64,000 bases of DNA from Candidatus Aalborgicola danicus (GTDB taxonomy: Bacteria; Pseudomonadota; Gammaproteobacteria; Burkholderiales; Burkholderiaceae_C), in contig JADJBC010000041.1 in NCBI GenBank assembly GCA_016703945.1, positions 62,001-126,000 of the forward strand, given 5' to 3'. Positions 13,754 through 23,204 of this stretch are shown here, piece by piece. A program made the position numbers and the translations under genes. The notes below the pieces were generated by a model that saw only the letters and a list, made by a program, of their open reading frames with translations, made no database searches and was not told where the DNA came from. Numbering within the stretch: the stretch's first letter is position 1; each line of letters opens with the position of its first letter.

Positions 13754-16447
13754 TTATTTCACCGGATTTGACCCATTGCCCGAGCCGGACGGTCCAAGGT
13801 CCGTAACATTCAGCACATTCGTTCTTTGAAATTCGTCAGGGCTGGCAGCTTCCGTGGCAGAAAAAGTTACGGTTCTCTCACTGGCGCCGCTGCCGCCGAG
13901 GGACCGGCCTGGTTGTCCCATTGCCCCACTGTCCAAAACCTGACTCAAGGTCTTGCGCAGATCCACGGCAAATTGGTCCCCCGTCTGGTAGCGAGTTTCC
14001 GGGCGTTTGCTCAAGGATAACGCCACAACGTCGGCCAGGGCTTGGGGCAAATCGGGGCGAATGATACGGATATCCGGGGCCTCTTCGTTCGCAATCTTGT
14101 ACATCAATTCAGACATAGAGTCACCGCGGAACGGCAACACGCCAGCTAACAATTGGAACAGCATGACACCCAGTGAATACAGATCTGAGCGTCCGTCGAC
14201 CTTCTTGCCCGCTAGCTGCTCAGGGGACATGAAGCTTGGGGTACCCAGCACCAGTCCGGTCTTGGTTTTACTGGAATCCGTAATCCGTGCAATGCCGAAG
14301 TCCGTCACCTTGACCGTATCACTCTCCGTTTCATACATGATGTTGGCCGGCTTGATATCGCGGTGCACCACATTTTGTTTGTGGGCGTAGGCCAAGGCCT
14401 CTGCTACCCGGGCCACGATGCTGATAACTACCGGAACCGGCAGCAATTGGTCGCCTTTGCAATGGTCCGCCAGGTCTTTGCCTTTAAGGAACTCCATCGC
14501 GATATAGGCCAGGTCGTGCTCTTCACCGGCATCGAATATGGTAACGATGTTTTGATGCTGAAGTCGACCGGCCGTTTCAGCCTCCCTGAAGAAGCGCTCC
14601 CGGGCATCGACCAATTCGTCGCCAGCAAATTCCTGACTCAACGCCATGGTTTTGATAGCCACAACCCGGCCGATTTTGGGGTCTTTACCCAAGTACACAA
14701 CCCCCATCGCTCCCTTGCCGAGTTCTTTTTCGACCTGGTAGCGACCCAGCATGGGTTTCTCGACGGCACCGCCGTCGAGCAGCATGGTGCCACCGGGGTG
14801 AGAACCACCACCACCCAGCATCACCGTCTCCGAGAGATTCTTGGCCCGGCTAAGCTTTGCCTTGATATCTTTGTAGTCCTTGTCAAATGCCGCCATATGC
14901 TGGTAGACGGCTTCAGCTTTGTTGAACTGGCGTTTGCGCTCAAAGTCCATCGCCAGGTTGTAAAGATTGCCCATCACAGCTTCGCCCATCGGCACGCGGC
15001 GGAAACGGTCAAACGCCATGTCCAGTTGGCCTTGCCCTTGCAGCGCCAGACCCATCATTCGGTTGGTCTCTGCCGATTCTTCGTCCGCCTTGACCTTACC
15101 CGCTTCGGTCATCAGGAAGCGTTTGGTGGTTAAGGCCAGGTGCCCCAGAACCAGCACCGTCGCAGGAAAGACCAGCTTGATCCATGTGGCACTTGCCGAC
15201 AACAAACTGAACTCCACCGCCAACGCACCAATGAACAGTACCAGCGTTGCAATTGCCGCCATTCCAGCAGAGAGCCGTGGCAGGGCAACGATCACGTACG
15301 CCGCAACCAGCAGAAATGCGCCAAAAGAAGCCCAGACGCCCCAAGTCGGCTGAACGATAAAGTGTTCACTCAGAATGCTGGAGGTAATATGGGCGATGGT
15401 TTCCGCCGGGGACAATGCGGGATTGCCAGGCACAGGAAACTGAACCCCAACGCCGGCGGCCGTTGCCCCAATAATGACGATTTTCCCCGCATATTTGGAG
15501 GCCGGGATCTTGTCTGTCAAAACGTCATAAAAGGAATCAACCGTGAAGGCGGGTTTCCCCTCTTTGGCTTTGTAGAACTGGGGCAACATCAATGCTGACG
15601 TGTCCGTCTTGATCTTCAGCTTGCCGATTTGCACGGATTCACCAACATTGAGCCGAATATCGGCAGGGGTCAGGTTGAGACTGGCGGCGGCTGCCAGCAA
15701 CGCCATGGAGGGCACTGCTTTACCAAAATAGTTCACCAATAGCGGCTCTTGCCGGACGTAACCATCACTGTCATAGCTCTGATTCAGATGCCCAATTCCT
15801 GCCGCGGAAATACCAATGACTTCGATCGGCTGTTGCCCCCGATTGGCAGATACTGAATAGCCATTCGGGTCATCGATCATGCTCTTCAAGACAAACCCGG
15901 GGAGCACGTTGTCAGGCTTGCCCTGCTGCTCGCCCAAAGTGTATACAGAGGGCAACAATACATTGCCTGCAGACTTGAGGCTGGTGGCCAAGATTGCATC
16001 CGTATCAAGCGCTACTTCCGCTTCGGCAACCAATTGTTGGAGTTGTTCATTCGCGGCGCTGCTATCCGTTGCACTGGTCAGCACCAATTTCATTTTGCGA
16101 ATGAAAGCAAGGCCCGGGTCAACTTGCGGCTCCAGAAAGAATGTAGTTTGCGCAATTGTCTTTGCCTTCGCCGCCGCCAATTTGTCAATCAGCTTGGCAT
16201 GGATGTCACGGGACCAGGGCCAGCGACCCAAGTTGGCAATACTTTGGTCGTCAATCGCGATCACTGCGATTCGGTCCGACGGCTGGCGCGATGTACTCGT
16301 ACTAGCAAAATCGTAAAAGCGCCGCTCCATGGCATCAAAGGCGTCAGTCGCCAGATGAAGCACCAAAACAGCCAGCACAATTGCCACCCCGGCGAACCAG
16401 TCTGTTCGCCAGAAGCTACCCGATTTGGATAAAGAAGATTTCGCCAC
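13754..16447 (-). CDS. CHASE2-domain Ser/Thr protein kinase
   Basis: An 897-residue transmembrane kinase, first gene of the six-gene operon. An N-terminal helix (about 18-33), periplasmic CHASE2 sensor (about 35-365) and three helices (about 370-440) are followed by a TPR-like helical stretch (about 460-535) and a Hanks-type kinase domain (about 570-832). All catalytic elements are present: GKGAMG glycine loop (578-583), K599 in VAIK, HRDIKPAN (D697), DFG (716-718) and SPEQ. The C-terminal tail is rich in Ser, Thr and Gly. The neighbouring phosphatase and FHA protein complete a kinase-phosphatase-reader set. No repeat or unusual codon use is seen. Substrates are unknown; the operon ATPase is the obvious candidate. 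Confidence 0.93.
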   Translation of the reverse strand: MAKSSLSKSGSFWRTDWFAGVAIVLAVLVLHLATDAFDAMERRFYDFASTSTSRQPSDRIAVIAIDDQSIANLGRWPWSRDIHAKLIDKLAAAKAKTIAQTTFFLEPQVDPGLAFIRKMKLVLTSATDSSAANEQLQQLVAEAEVALDTDAILATSLKSAGNVLLPSVYTLGEQQGKPDNVLPGFVLKSMIDDPNGYSVSANRGQQPIEVIGISAAGIGHLNQSYDSDGYVRQEPLLVNYFGKAVPSMALLAAAASLNLTPADIRLNVGESVQIGKLKIKTDTSALMLPQFYKAKEGKPAFTVDSFYDVLTDKIPASKYAGKIVIIGATAAGVGVQFPVPGNPALSPAETIAHITSSILSEHFIVQPTWGVWASFGAFLLVAAYVIVALPRLSAGMAAIATLVLFIGALAVEFSLLSASATWIKLVFPATVLVLGHLALTTKRFLMTEAGKVKADEESAETNRMMGLALQGQGQLDMAFDRFRRVPMGEAVMGNLYNLAMDFERKRQFNKAEAVYQHMAAFDKDYKDIKAKLSRAKNLSETVMLGGGGSHPGGTMLLDGGAVEKPMLGRYQVEKELGKGAMGVVYLGKDPKIGRVVAIKTMALSQEFAGDELVDARERFFREAETAGRLQHQNIVTIFDAGEEHDLAYIAMEFLKGKDLADHCKGDQLLPVPVVISIVARVAEALAYAHKQNVVHRDIKPANIMYETESDTVKVTDFGIARITDSSKTKTGLVLGTPSFMSPEQLAGKKVDGRSDLYSLGVMLFQLLAGVLPFRGDSMSELMYKIANEEAPDIRIIRPDLPQALADVVALSLSKRPETRYQTGDQFAVDLRKTLSQVLDSGAMGQPGRSLGGSGASERTVTFSATEAASPDEFQRTNVLNVTDLGPSGSGNGSNPVK

Positions 16448-16653
16448 GTGCCCGTCCTACCCCTATATGCAGCTGCGCTTGATTGACAGCACCCACCCAC
16501 AACGGAACCCCGACGGCAAGGCCGGGGAAGATGGCGACCTTAGCACATGATGTTGCAGCCGACAAGGCAGATGTTCACGTCAGTTGGATTTACGTCATGT
16601 CGCGTCGCTCGGCCACGGCCACGGCGCTGGCTTGACGGGGCTGCGAAAAATGA

Positions 16654-17352
16654 TCAAGCCGCTGCTTGAACCCGGCGTTTGAGCAGGGCCCCCACCAGAA
16701 AAACCAACAATGCGCCGGCCACACCCAAGCTGTAGGCCCACACTGCGGTTTGTGGCAGGAAGTCCTTCAGTGCGGGGTCACTGTGCGCCATTGTTCCGGC
16801 GATCCAGCCCAACAACATTGCACCAACGGTAATGATCAAGGGGAAGCGATCCATTAACTTGAGAACGAGTTGGCTGCCCCAAATGATGATTGGGATACTG
16901 ACAAGCAGACCAAATATCACCAGTGGCATCTGATGCTGGCCACCAGCGCTCGTAGCAGCGCCAGCAATCGCGATGACGTTATCAATGCTCATAACCAGAT
17001 CGGCCACAATCACCGTCTTGACTGCTGCCCACAGCTTGTCGCTGCTCTGGATATGGGCGTGCCCATCTTCGTCCTGTGGCGCCAGCAGTTTCACGCCGAT
17101 CCACAGCAGCAGCGCGGCGCCGACCAACTTAAGATATGGAATCTGGAGAAGCGTTAGTGCAAATGCGATCAAAACGACCCGCAGCACGATCGCGCCAGCA
17201 GTTCCCCACAGTATGCCTTTGAGCCGCAAGTGGGCGGGGAGTTGGCGGCACGCCAGAGCAATCACCACGGCGTTGTCTCCCCCCAGCAGGATGTCGATCA
17301 TGATGATCTGACCCACGGCGAGCCAGAAGTTGGCGGTCATGAATGCTTCCAT
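16654..17352 (-). CDS. TerC/YjbE-family integral membrane protein
   Basis: A 232-residue polytopic protein with about seven helices. Family signatures are the acidic motifs LLGGDNAVVIALACRQLP (about 22-39) and SIDNVIAIAGAA. TerC/Alx/YjbE proteins are implicated in manganese export and in metalation of secreted proteins. The start at 17352 lies behind AAGGAACTCC. It is downstream of sucCD in the same direction but separated by a clear terminator, so it likely has its own promoter. I found no yybP-ykoY riboswitch in the 48-nt leader. Confidence 0.88.
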   Translation of the reverse strand: MEAFMTANFWLAVGQIIMIDILLGGDNAVVIALACRQLPAHLRLKGILWGTAGAIVLRVVLIAFALTLLQIPYLKLVGAALLLWIGVKLLAPQDEDGHAHIQSSDKLWAAVKTVIVADLVMSIDNVIAIAGAATSAGGQHQMPLVIFGLLVSIPIIIWGSQLVLKLMDRFPLIITVGAMLLGWIAGTMAHSDPALKDFLPQTAVWAYSLGVAGALLVFLVGALLKRRVQAAA

Positions 17353-17400
17353 GGAGTTCCTTGGGGCTTAGGCGCAGATGACAAACTGCACCACAAAATG

Positions 17401-17430
17401 AAAAAACCGGATTCCCCTTAGGAAACCCGG
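17401..17430 (-). terminator. Rho-independent terminator after sucCD
   Basis: On the minus strand, a 10-bp stem (CCGGGTTTCC with GGGAATCCGG, two G-U pairs) and a 4-nt loop are followed by six T. It is positioned between the sucD stop and the TerC-like gene. Confidence 0.85.
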
Positions 17431-17488
17431 CCAGCATTATGACTGCTCGAAAAACCAGCGCCTGATACGCTGACAGATTCAGCGCCTG

Positions 17489-18382
17489 TTAGAGCAAGGC
17501 CTTGAGCAGCTTCGCCATTTCAGACGGGTTGCGGGTGACAGTAAAGCCACACTCTTCCATCACCGCAAGCTTGGCTTCGGCAGTGTCAGCACCGCCAGAT
17601 ATCAGCGCACCGGCGTGGCCCATGCGCTTTCCGGCGGGGGCCGTCACACCGGCAATGAAACCAACAATGGGCTTCTTCATATTCAGCTTACACCAGCGCG
17701 CGGCTTCGGCCTCGTCTGGCCCGCCGATTTCGCCAATCATGATCACGGCATCGGTATCGGGATCGTCGTTGAAAGCGCGCATCACATCGATGTGCTTCAG
17801 GCCATTGATAGGGTCACCACCAATGCCCACGGCAGAAGACTGACCCAGGCCGATCTCGGTCAACTGCGCCACGGCTTCGTACGTCAGCGTGCCAGAGCGG
17901 CTCACCACGCCGATACGGCCTTTGCGGTGAATGTGGCCAGGCATGATGCCGATCTTGATTTCGTCTGGCGTGATGAGACCGGGGCAGTTGGGTCCCAGCA
18001 ACAGGGTCTTTTTGCCACCAGCGGCTTCCTTGGCCTTCATGCGGTTGCGCACTTCCAGCATGTCCTTGACGGGAATGCCTTCGGTAATGCAAATGGCCAA
18101 ATCCAGATTCGCTTCCACGGCTTCCCAGATGGCCGCCGCAGCGCCAGCGGGCGGCACATAGATCACGGATACCGTAGCGCCGGTTTCCGAAGCCGCTTCC
18201 TTGACGGAAGCGTAGATTGGAATGTTGAAGATCGACTCTCCAGCCTTCTTGGGGTTCACTCCGGCAACGAAACAGTTCTTTCCGTTGGCATATTCCTGGC
18301 ACTTTTCCGTGTGGAACTGACCGGTCTTGCCGGTAATGCCCTGGGTGATGACCTTGGTGTCTTTATTGATGAAAATCGACAT
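17489..18382 (-). CDS. sucD: Succinyl-CoA ligase (ADP-forming) alpha subunit
   Basis: A 297-residue TCA-cycle enzyme subunit that binds CoA and carries the phosphohistidine. The N-terminal MSIFINKDTKVITQGITGKT is the conserved CoA-binding Rossmann start. The phosphohistidine is H256 in MGHAGALISGG, and the LLGPNCPGLITP segment is present. It follows sucC by 57 nt in the same operon and is closed by a terminator at 17401-17430. Length and motifs are normal. Confidence 0.98.
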   Translation of the reverse strand: MSIFINKDTKVITQGITGKTGQFHTEKCQEYANGKNCFVAGVNPKKAGESIFNIPIYASVKEAASETGATVSVIYVPPAGAAAAIWEAVEANLDLAICITEGIPVKDMLEVRNRMKAKEAAGGKKTLLLGPNCPGLITPDEIKIGIMPGHIHRKGRIGVVSRSGTLTYEAVAQLTEIGLGQSSAVGIGGDPINGLKHIDVMRAFNDDPDTDAVIMIGEIGGPDEAEAARWCKLNMKKPIVGFIAGVTAPAGKRMGHAGALISGGADTAEAKLAVMEECGFTVTRNPSEMAKLLKALL

Positions 18383-18439
18383 GATGTTTCCTGATCGGTT
18401 GAGGACACGGCTTCGCGTTGCTGCAGCCTGCCCTGCAAA

Positions 18440-19603
18440 TTACTTCGATACCGCTGCCACAATTTTTTGGGCCGCTTCGGCCATGCTGTCTGCGCTGATG
18501 ATGGGCAGGCCACTTTCGGCCAGCATCTTTTTGCCCAGTTCTTCATTGGTGCCCTTCATGCGCACGACCAGCGGAACGCTCAGGTTCACGGCCTTACAGG
18601 CGGTGATCACGCCGGTGGCAATGGTGTCGCACTTCATGATGCCGCCAAAGATGTTGACCAGAATGGCTTTGACCTTGGTGTTCTTCAGCATGATCTTGAA
18701 GGCTTCGGTGACCTTCTCGGGGGTGGCACCGCCGCCCACGTCCAGGAAGTTGGCAGGTTCGGCGCCAAACAGCTTGATGGTGTCCATGGTCGCCATGGCA
18801 AGACCTGCACCATTCACCAGGCAGCCAATGTTGCCGTCCAGGCTGATGTAGGCCAAATCGAATTTTGAGGCTTCCACTTCGGCCGGGTCTTCTTCATCCA
18901 AATCGCGGTAAGCCACGATTTCAGGGTGGCGGAACAGTGCGTTGGCGTCGAAATTGAATTTGGCGTCCAGCGCCATCACATTGCCCTTGCTGTCGCGGTT
19001 CAGCGGGTTGATTTCCACCAGCGACGCATCGGTATCCATGTAGCACTTGTAGAGCTTCTGGAAGATATCCACAGCTTGTGCGGTGGAATCAGCAGGCATG
19101 CCGATGGCATCAGAAATCTTCTTGGCTTGCTCCGCACTCAGACCGGTCAGTGGGTCGATGAACTCGGTGATGATCTTTTCAGGCGTGGAATGCGCCACTT
19201 CTTCAATGTCCATACCGCCTTCGCTGGAAGCGATGAACGCCAGCTTTTGTGTGGCGCGGTCGGTCACGATGGATACGTAATATTCTTTGTTGATGTCGGC
19301 GCCGTCTTCAATGTAGAGGCGGCGAACCTTTTGGCCTTCAGGACCAGTCTGGTGCGTTTTGAGCTGCATGCCCAGGATTTCTCCGGCAATGCGCTTAACG
19401 TCATCTATGGTCTTGGCAACCTTGACACCGCCGCCTTTGCCACGCCCACCGGCGTGAATCTGCGCCTTCACGACCCACACCGGGCCGCCGAGCTTTTGGG
19501 CGGCTTCCACCGCCTCTTGTACTGTAAAGGCCGGGATGCCGCGGGGTACGGGCACACCGAATTGGCGCAAAATTTCTTTGCCTTGGTATTCGTGGATTTT
19601 CAT
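18440..19603 (-). CDS. sucC: Succinyl-CoA ligase (ADP-forming) beta subunit
   Basis: A 387-residue ATP-grasp subunit of succinyl-CoA synthetase, the usual SucC length. It starts MKIHEYQGKEILRQFGVPVP and contains the grasp-loop segment VVKAQIHAGGRGKGGGVK and the VEINPLN metal site. ATG at 19603 is chosen over an upstream in-frame start because MKIHEYQ is the conserved N-terminus. It heads the sucCD operon; the divergent argC gene lies 183 nt away and the gap must hold both promoters. Confidence 0.98.
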   Translation of the reverse strand: MKIHEYQGKEILRQFGVPVPRGIPAFTVQEAVEAAQKLGGPVWVVKAQIHAGGRGKGGGVKVAKTIDDVKRIAGEILGMQLKTHQTGPEGQKVRRLYIEDGADINKEYYVSIVTDRATQKLAFIASSEGGMDIEEVAHSTPEKIITEFIDPLTGLSAEQAKKISDAIGMPADSTAQAVDIFQKLYKCYMDTDASLVEINPLNRDSKGNVMALDAKFNFDANALFRHPEIVAYRDLDEEDPAEVEASKFDLAYISLDGNIGCLVNGAGLAMATMDTIKLFGAEPANFLDVGGGATPEKVTEAFKIMLKNTKVKAILVNIFGGIMKCDTIATGVITACKAVNLSVPLVVRMKGTNEELGKKMLAESGLPIISADSMAEAAQKIVAAVSK

Positions 19604-19786
19604 GACGTCTCTTTGGGGGCTGGACAATGTTCATCAGTTTGCAACATCAATCTGCCGCAAATCTGACACTGGACACATCAACTCCGAAATGTATCATGTT
19701 GCATCGCACCAAACTTGTGACTGCCTTACAGCGCGATTTTGGAACTGAATCGTTTCCTTTACTGAACCCGCTCTGGCGGCAATGGA

Positions 19787-20710
19787 ATGAAAAAAATATT
19801 CATTGATGGCGAAGCCGGCACCACCGGCCTGCAAATTCGCGAGCGCTTGCAAACCATGGCCGGCGTGGAACTCATCAGCATAGACCCAGCCCTGCGCAAG
19901 GACGCCAACGCCAAGCAGTCGCTGATGGCGCAGGCCGATCTGGTGGTGCTCTGCTTGCATGACGATGCCGCTATTGAATCCGTAGCATTGATCGACGCAT
20001 TGACCAGGGCCAACAACGGAAAAGGCCCAAAGGTTATTGACGCTTCCACAGCGCACCGCACGGCACCAGGGTGGGTCTATGGCTTCCCTGAACTAGCCGC
20101 TGACCAGCGCGAGGCCGTGGTGCAGGCGCGCCGGGTGGCCAACCCGGGCTGTTATGCCACCGGTGCGATTGCGCTCATCCGCCCGTTGGTGGACGCTGGC
20201 TTGCTACCTGCCGATTTTCCGGTCTGCCTGCCATCCATCAGTGGCTACTCCGGTGGCGGACGCACCATGATCGAAGCTTATGAGGCCGGGCAGGCACCAG
20301 CCATGGAGTTGTATGCGTTAGGCCTGAAGCACAAGCACATTCCCGAAATCATGTGCTACACCGGCCTGACCCGTCGCCCGCTGTTTGTGCCATCGGTCGG
20401 CAATTTTGCGCAGGGCATGCTGGTCCAGCTGCCGCTGCATCTGGACACCTTGCCGGGCCAACCCACCGCGCAGGAATTACACGAGGCACTGGCCAAACAT
20501 TACGCCGGCAGCACGTGGGTGACCGTGGAACCCGCCACGCCCGATCTGAAACTGGATGCTGTGGCACTGGCCAACACCGACAAAATGGAACTGCGCGTGT
20601 TTGGCAACGACGACGCACACCAGGCCGTGCTTGTTGCGCGCCTGGACAACCTGGGCAAAGGTGCGAGTGGAGCGGCCGTGCAGAACCTGCAGTTGATGCT
20701 GGGTATTTAA
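19787..20710 (+). CDS. argC: N-acetyl-gamma-glutamyl-phosphate reductase, short (type 2) form
   Basis: A 307-residue enzyme for the third step of arginine synthesis (NADPH reduction of N-acetylglutamyl phosphate). It has the short architecture typical of the type 2 branch, with nucleotide-binding start IFIDGEAGTTGLQIRERL, catalytic C122 in ANPGCYATG, and the SISGYSGGGR and KHKHIPEI segments. It is monocistronic and unlinked to other arg genes here. A GC-rich gap of 120 nt separates it from recX on the opposite strand. Confidence 0.95.
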   Translation: MKKIFIDGEAGTTGLQIRERLQTMAGVELISIDPALRKDANAKQSLMAQADLVVLCLHDDAAIESVALIDALTRANNGKGPKVIDASTAHRTAPGWVYGFPELAADQREAVVQARRVANPGCYATGAIALIRPLVDAGLLPADFPVCLPSISGYSGGGRTMIEAYEAGQAPAMELYALGLKHKHIPEIMCYTGLTRRPLFVPSVGNFAQGMLVQLPLHLDTLPGQPTAQELHEALAKHYAGSTWVTVEPATPDLKLDAVALANTDKMELRVFGNDDAHQAVLVARLDNLGKGASGAAVQNLQLMLGI

Positions 20711-20830
20711 GGCGCCGGTGAAGACAAAGGCCCAACTCGCCCGTGAGGGGGAATGTCGGGGCCGATTTGCTGGACCAGCAGGGACGGATGAGGGCTTCGG
20801 CTTCCCCTGCCACGGCTGATTCGACCGTTT

Positions 20831-21286
20831 TTACCCTTGCTCGTCAAAACTACCAGACACCACTTTGCGAATGGCGTCACCGCCGAAACCGCGGCTAGCC
20901 AAAAAGCGCATTTGTTTGCTGCGCTCGGCGGCATCGGCTGCGGGTTCCCCGAACTTCTTGCGCAAGACTTCACGCGCCCGCTCCACCTCGCTTGCGCGCA
21001 AAGCCTGGACCGCCTCGGCAAAAGCCTGCGGTTCTAACCCTTTGGCTTGCAACTCATGTTTGATGCGGGAGGCACCGAGCTTGCCCGCACGGCGGTGAAC
21101 TACCGACTCCACCACACGGCCTTCATTGATGAAATCCTTTGCTTGCAGCGCATCCAGCACCCTGGCGAGCTGGCCAGGCGCTTCCTCAAAGCTGGCCAGC
21201 TTGCGCTCCAGTTCCGCCCGGGAATGCTCGCGGGCACTGAGCAGGCGCAAAGCCCGCCCGGTGAGTGACAAAGTCTGGGTTGTCAT
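20831..21286 (-). CDS. recX: Regulatory protein RecX
   Basis: A 151-residue helical protein that binds RecA filaments and blocks their extension. Family features are the N-terminal LTGRALRLLSAREHSRAELE, the central DFINEGRVVESVVHRRAGKLG segment and the C-terminal MRFLASRGFGGDAIRKV. It lies 89 nt downstream of recA in the same direction, the standard arrangement. A 54-nt repeat sits in the gap. Confidence 0.95.
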   Translation of the reverse strand: MTTQTLSLTGRALRLLSAREHSRAELERKLASFEEAPGQLARVLDALQAKDFINEGRVVESVVHRRAGKLGASRIKHELQAKGLEPQAFAEAVQALRASEVERAREVLRKKFGEPAADAAERSKQMRFLASRGFGGDAIRKVVSGSFDEQG

Positions 21287-21316
21287 CAGTCGGTGGACCT
21301 CGGTGCCTCAATTTTT

Positions 21317-21370
21317 GCTATATTTTCAATAGCTACTTGCGCTTTATTCACGAGGGCTAGCGGCATATTT
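21317..21370 (+). repeat. 54-nt dispersed repeat, copy c (recX-recA gap)
   Basis: Starts GCTATATTTTCAATAGCTAC, contains TTGCGCTT and the core ACGAGGGCTAGCGGC, and ends ATATTT. This is the cleanest intergenic copy. It fills most of the 89-nt space between recA and recX. Confidence 0.8.
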
Positions 21371-21375
21371 CGTTC

Positions 21376-22464
21376 TTACTCCGTTTTCTCGGTCTTGTCC
21401 GCCTTCTTGCCCTTGGCCTTGGCCTCGGATTCCGCCACTGGCAGCAAAGGGATGCCCAGAGATTCACGGACCTTGTTTTCGATCTCGACCGACAGCGTGG
21501 GGTTCTCACGCAGGAACTCGCGGGCGTTGTCACGGCCCTGGCCGATCTTTTCGCCCTTGTAGGCATACCAGGCACCGGACTTTTCCAGGATGTTGGCTGT
21601 CACACCCATGTCGATGATTTCGCCGTGGCGGCTGATGCCTTCGCCGAACAAGATGTCGAACTCGGCCGTCTTGAACGGGGGCGCCACCTTGTTTTTAACG
21701 ACCTTGACCTTGGTTTCGTTGCCAATCGCCTCGTCACCCTTCTTGATGGTGCCGGTGCGGCGGATGTCCAAACGCACGGAGGCATAGAACTTCAGCGCAT
21801 TGCCGCCGGTGGTGGTCTCTGGCGAGCCAAACATGACGCCAATCTTCATGCGGATCTGGTTGATGAAGATCACCATGCAGTTGGTCTTCTTGATGTGGGC
21901 GGTGAGCTTGCGCAAGGCCTGGCTCATCAGGCGCGCCTGCAAACCGGGCAGCGAGTCGCCCATTTCGCCTTCCAGCTCGGCCTTGGGGGTCAGTGCCGCC
22001 ACCGAGTCGACGACGATCAGGTCCACGGCGCCGGAGCGCACCAGGCTGTCGACGATCTCCAGGGCCTGTTCGCCGGTGTCAGGCTGGCTGATCAGCAAGT
22101 CTTGCAAGTTCACGCCCAGCTTTTGCGCGTACTGGATGTCCAGCGCGTGCTCGGCGTCGATGAATGCGCATTGCCCGCCGGTTTTTTGCATTTCGGCAAT
22201 CACCTGCAGGGTCAGCGTGGTTTTACCGGACGACTCCGGGCCGTAAATTTCGACCACACGGCCGCGGGGCAGGCCGCCCACGCCCAGCGCAATGTCCAGC
22301 CCCAGCGATCCGGTGGAGACGACCTGGATGTCCTCGATCACCTCCCCTTCGCCCAGGCGCATGATGGTGCCCTTGCCAAATTGTTTTTCGATCTGGGCCA
22401 GGGCCACTTGCAGGGCTTTTGCTTTTTCACTGTTGGCGGCGAGGGGCTTGACGGGTGCATCCAT
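21376..22464 (-). CDS. recA: Recombinase RecA
   Basis: A 362-residue homologous recombination and SOS protein. Walker A GPESSGKT is at residues 75-82. VIDSVAALTPKAE-type Walker B (here VVDSVAALTPKAELEGEMGD), the FINQIRMKIGVMFGSPETT L2 region and a lysine-rich acidic tail are present. ATG 22464 follows a good AAGGAG. A perfect LexA box lies upstream at 22526-22541, so SOS control is expected. Confidence 0.99.
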   Translation of the reverse strand: MDAPVKPLAANSEKAKALQVALAQIEKQFGKGTIMRLGEGEVIEDIQVVSTGSLGLDIALGVGGLPRGRVVEIYGPESSGKTTLTLQVIAEMQKTGGQCAFIDAEHALDIQYAQKLGVNLQDLLISQPDTGEQALEIVDSLVRSGAVDLIVVDSVAALTPKAELEGEMGDSLPGLQARLMSQALRKLTAHIKKTNCMVIFINQIRMKIGVMFGSPETTTGGNALKFYASVRLDIRRTGTIKKGDEAIGNETKVKVVKNKVAPPFKTAEFDILFGEGISRHGEIIDMGVTANILEKSGAWYAYKGEKIGQGRDNAREFLRENPTLSVEIENKVRESLGIPLLPVAESEAKAKGKKADKTEKTE

Positions 22465-22525
22465 GGGAAATCTCCTTAAAAATCAAACATCTGAGAGCAC
22501 ATCGGTAATTGGGTTTAATTACAGC

Positions 22526-22541
22526 CTGTATGCTTGAACAG
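22526..22541. promoter_or_regulatory. LexA (SOS) box of recA
   Basis: CTGTATGCTTGAACAG matches the CTGT-N8-ACAG consensus exactly and lies 62 bp upstream of the recA start codon. Confidence 0.9.
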
Positions 22542-22608
22542 TAGTTTACAGTCATACATTGAAACCAGTAAACACATTTTTTAGTCAGTTTGCATTACTA
22601 TTTTGACC

Positions 22609-23091
22609 ATGGCTTCACTCTCGGGTTCAGATCCCCTTGGATGGCGACAGGCCCATATCGGCCACTGGATGCGCATGGCGCTGCAGCAGTTCGATGACCG
22701 GGTGCTGACCCTGATGGCACAGCATCCGGCCGTGCCGCTGGGCTTGTCCAATCTGGCGGCCCGAGGGCAGGTCGGTGCGGCACACATCCACATCACACGC
22801 CATTTGGCGCAGGACGGCTCACGACTCGGTGAGCTGGCCACGCGCGCCGGCATGAGCAAGCAGGCCATGGGCGCACTGGTGGACCAATGCGAAGCCTGGG
22901 GCATGGTTACACGAGCGGCGGATCCGGCCGACGCTCGGGCCCGCCAGGTACGCTTTACCGCCACCGGTCTTGCGTGGTTGGGCGCCTACCGCGACGCGGT
23001 TGCGCAGGCTGAGGCCGAGATGCGTCAGGCCATTGGTGATGAGGTGGCAACCGTGCTGGCGCTTGGGCTGGAAGCCTACAGCGGCCAATAG
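22609..23091 (+). CDS. MarR-family transcriptional regulator
   Basis: A 160-residue winged-helix regulator: QVGAAHIHITRHLAQDGSRLGELATRAGMSKQAMGALVDQCEAWGMV is the recognition region, followed by a wing with DARARQVRFTATGLA. ATG 22609 is preferred to the in-frame TTG at 22603. It is divergent from recA, and 113 nt ahead of the response regulator. No ligand or target can be inferred; single-gene MarR regulators often control their own neighbourhood. Confidence 0.85.
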   Translation: MASLSGSDPLGWRQAHIGHWMRMALQQFDDRVLTLMAQHPAVPLGLSNLAARGQVGAAHIHITRHLAQDGSRLGELATRAGMSKQAMGALVDQCEAWGMVTRAADPADARARQVRFTATGLAWLGAYRDAVAQAEAEMRQAIGDEVATVLALGLEAYSGQ

Positions 23092-23204
23092 TTCTGCTTT
23101 CAACAGGGTGACGCGCGCCAGCCCCGCCACGCCTAGAATGAGGGACAGTAAAAAACGGCGCATTGACCTGTAGAGGGCCAATGTGACTACAACGAGGAGC
23201 AGAC

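Noticed and set aside
17353..17400. yybP-ykoY manganese riboswitch ahead of the TerC-like gene
   Set aside because: The leader between terminator and start is only about 48 nt and lacks the conserved riboswitch elements.
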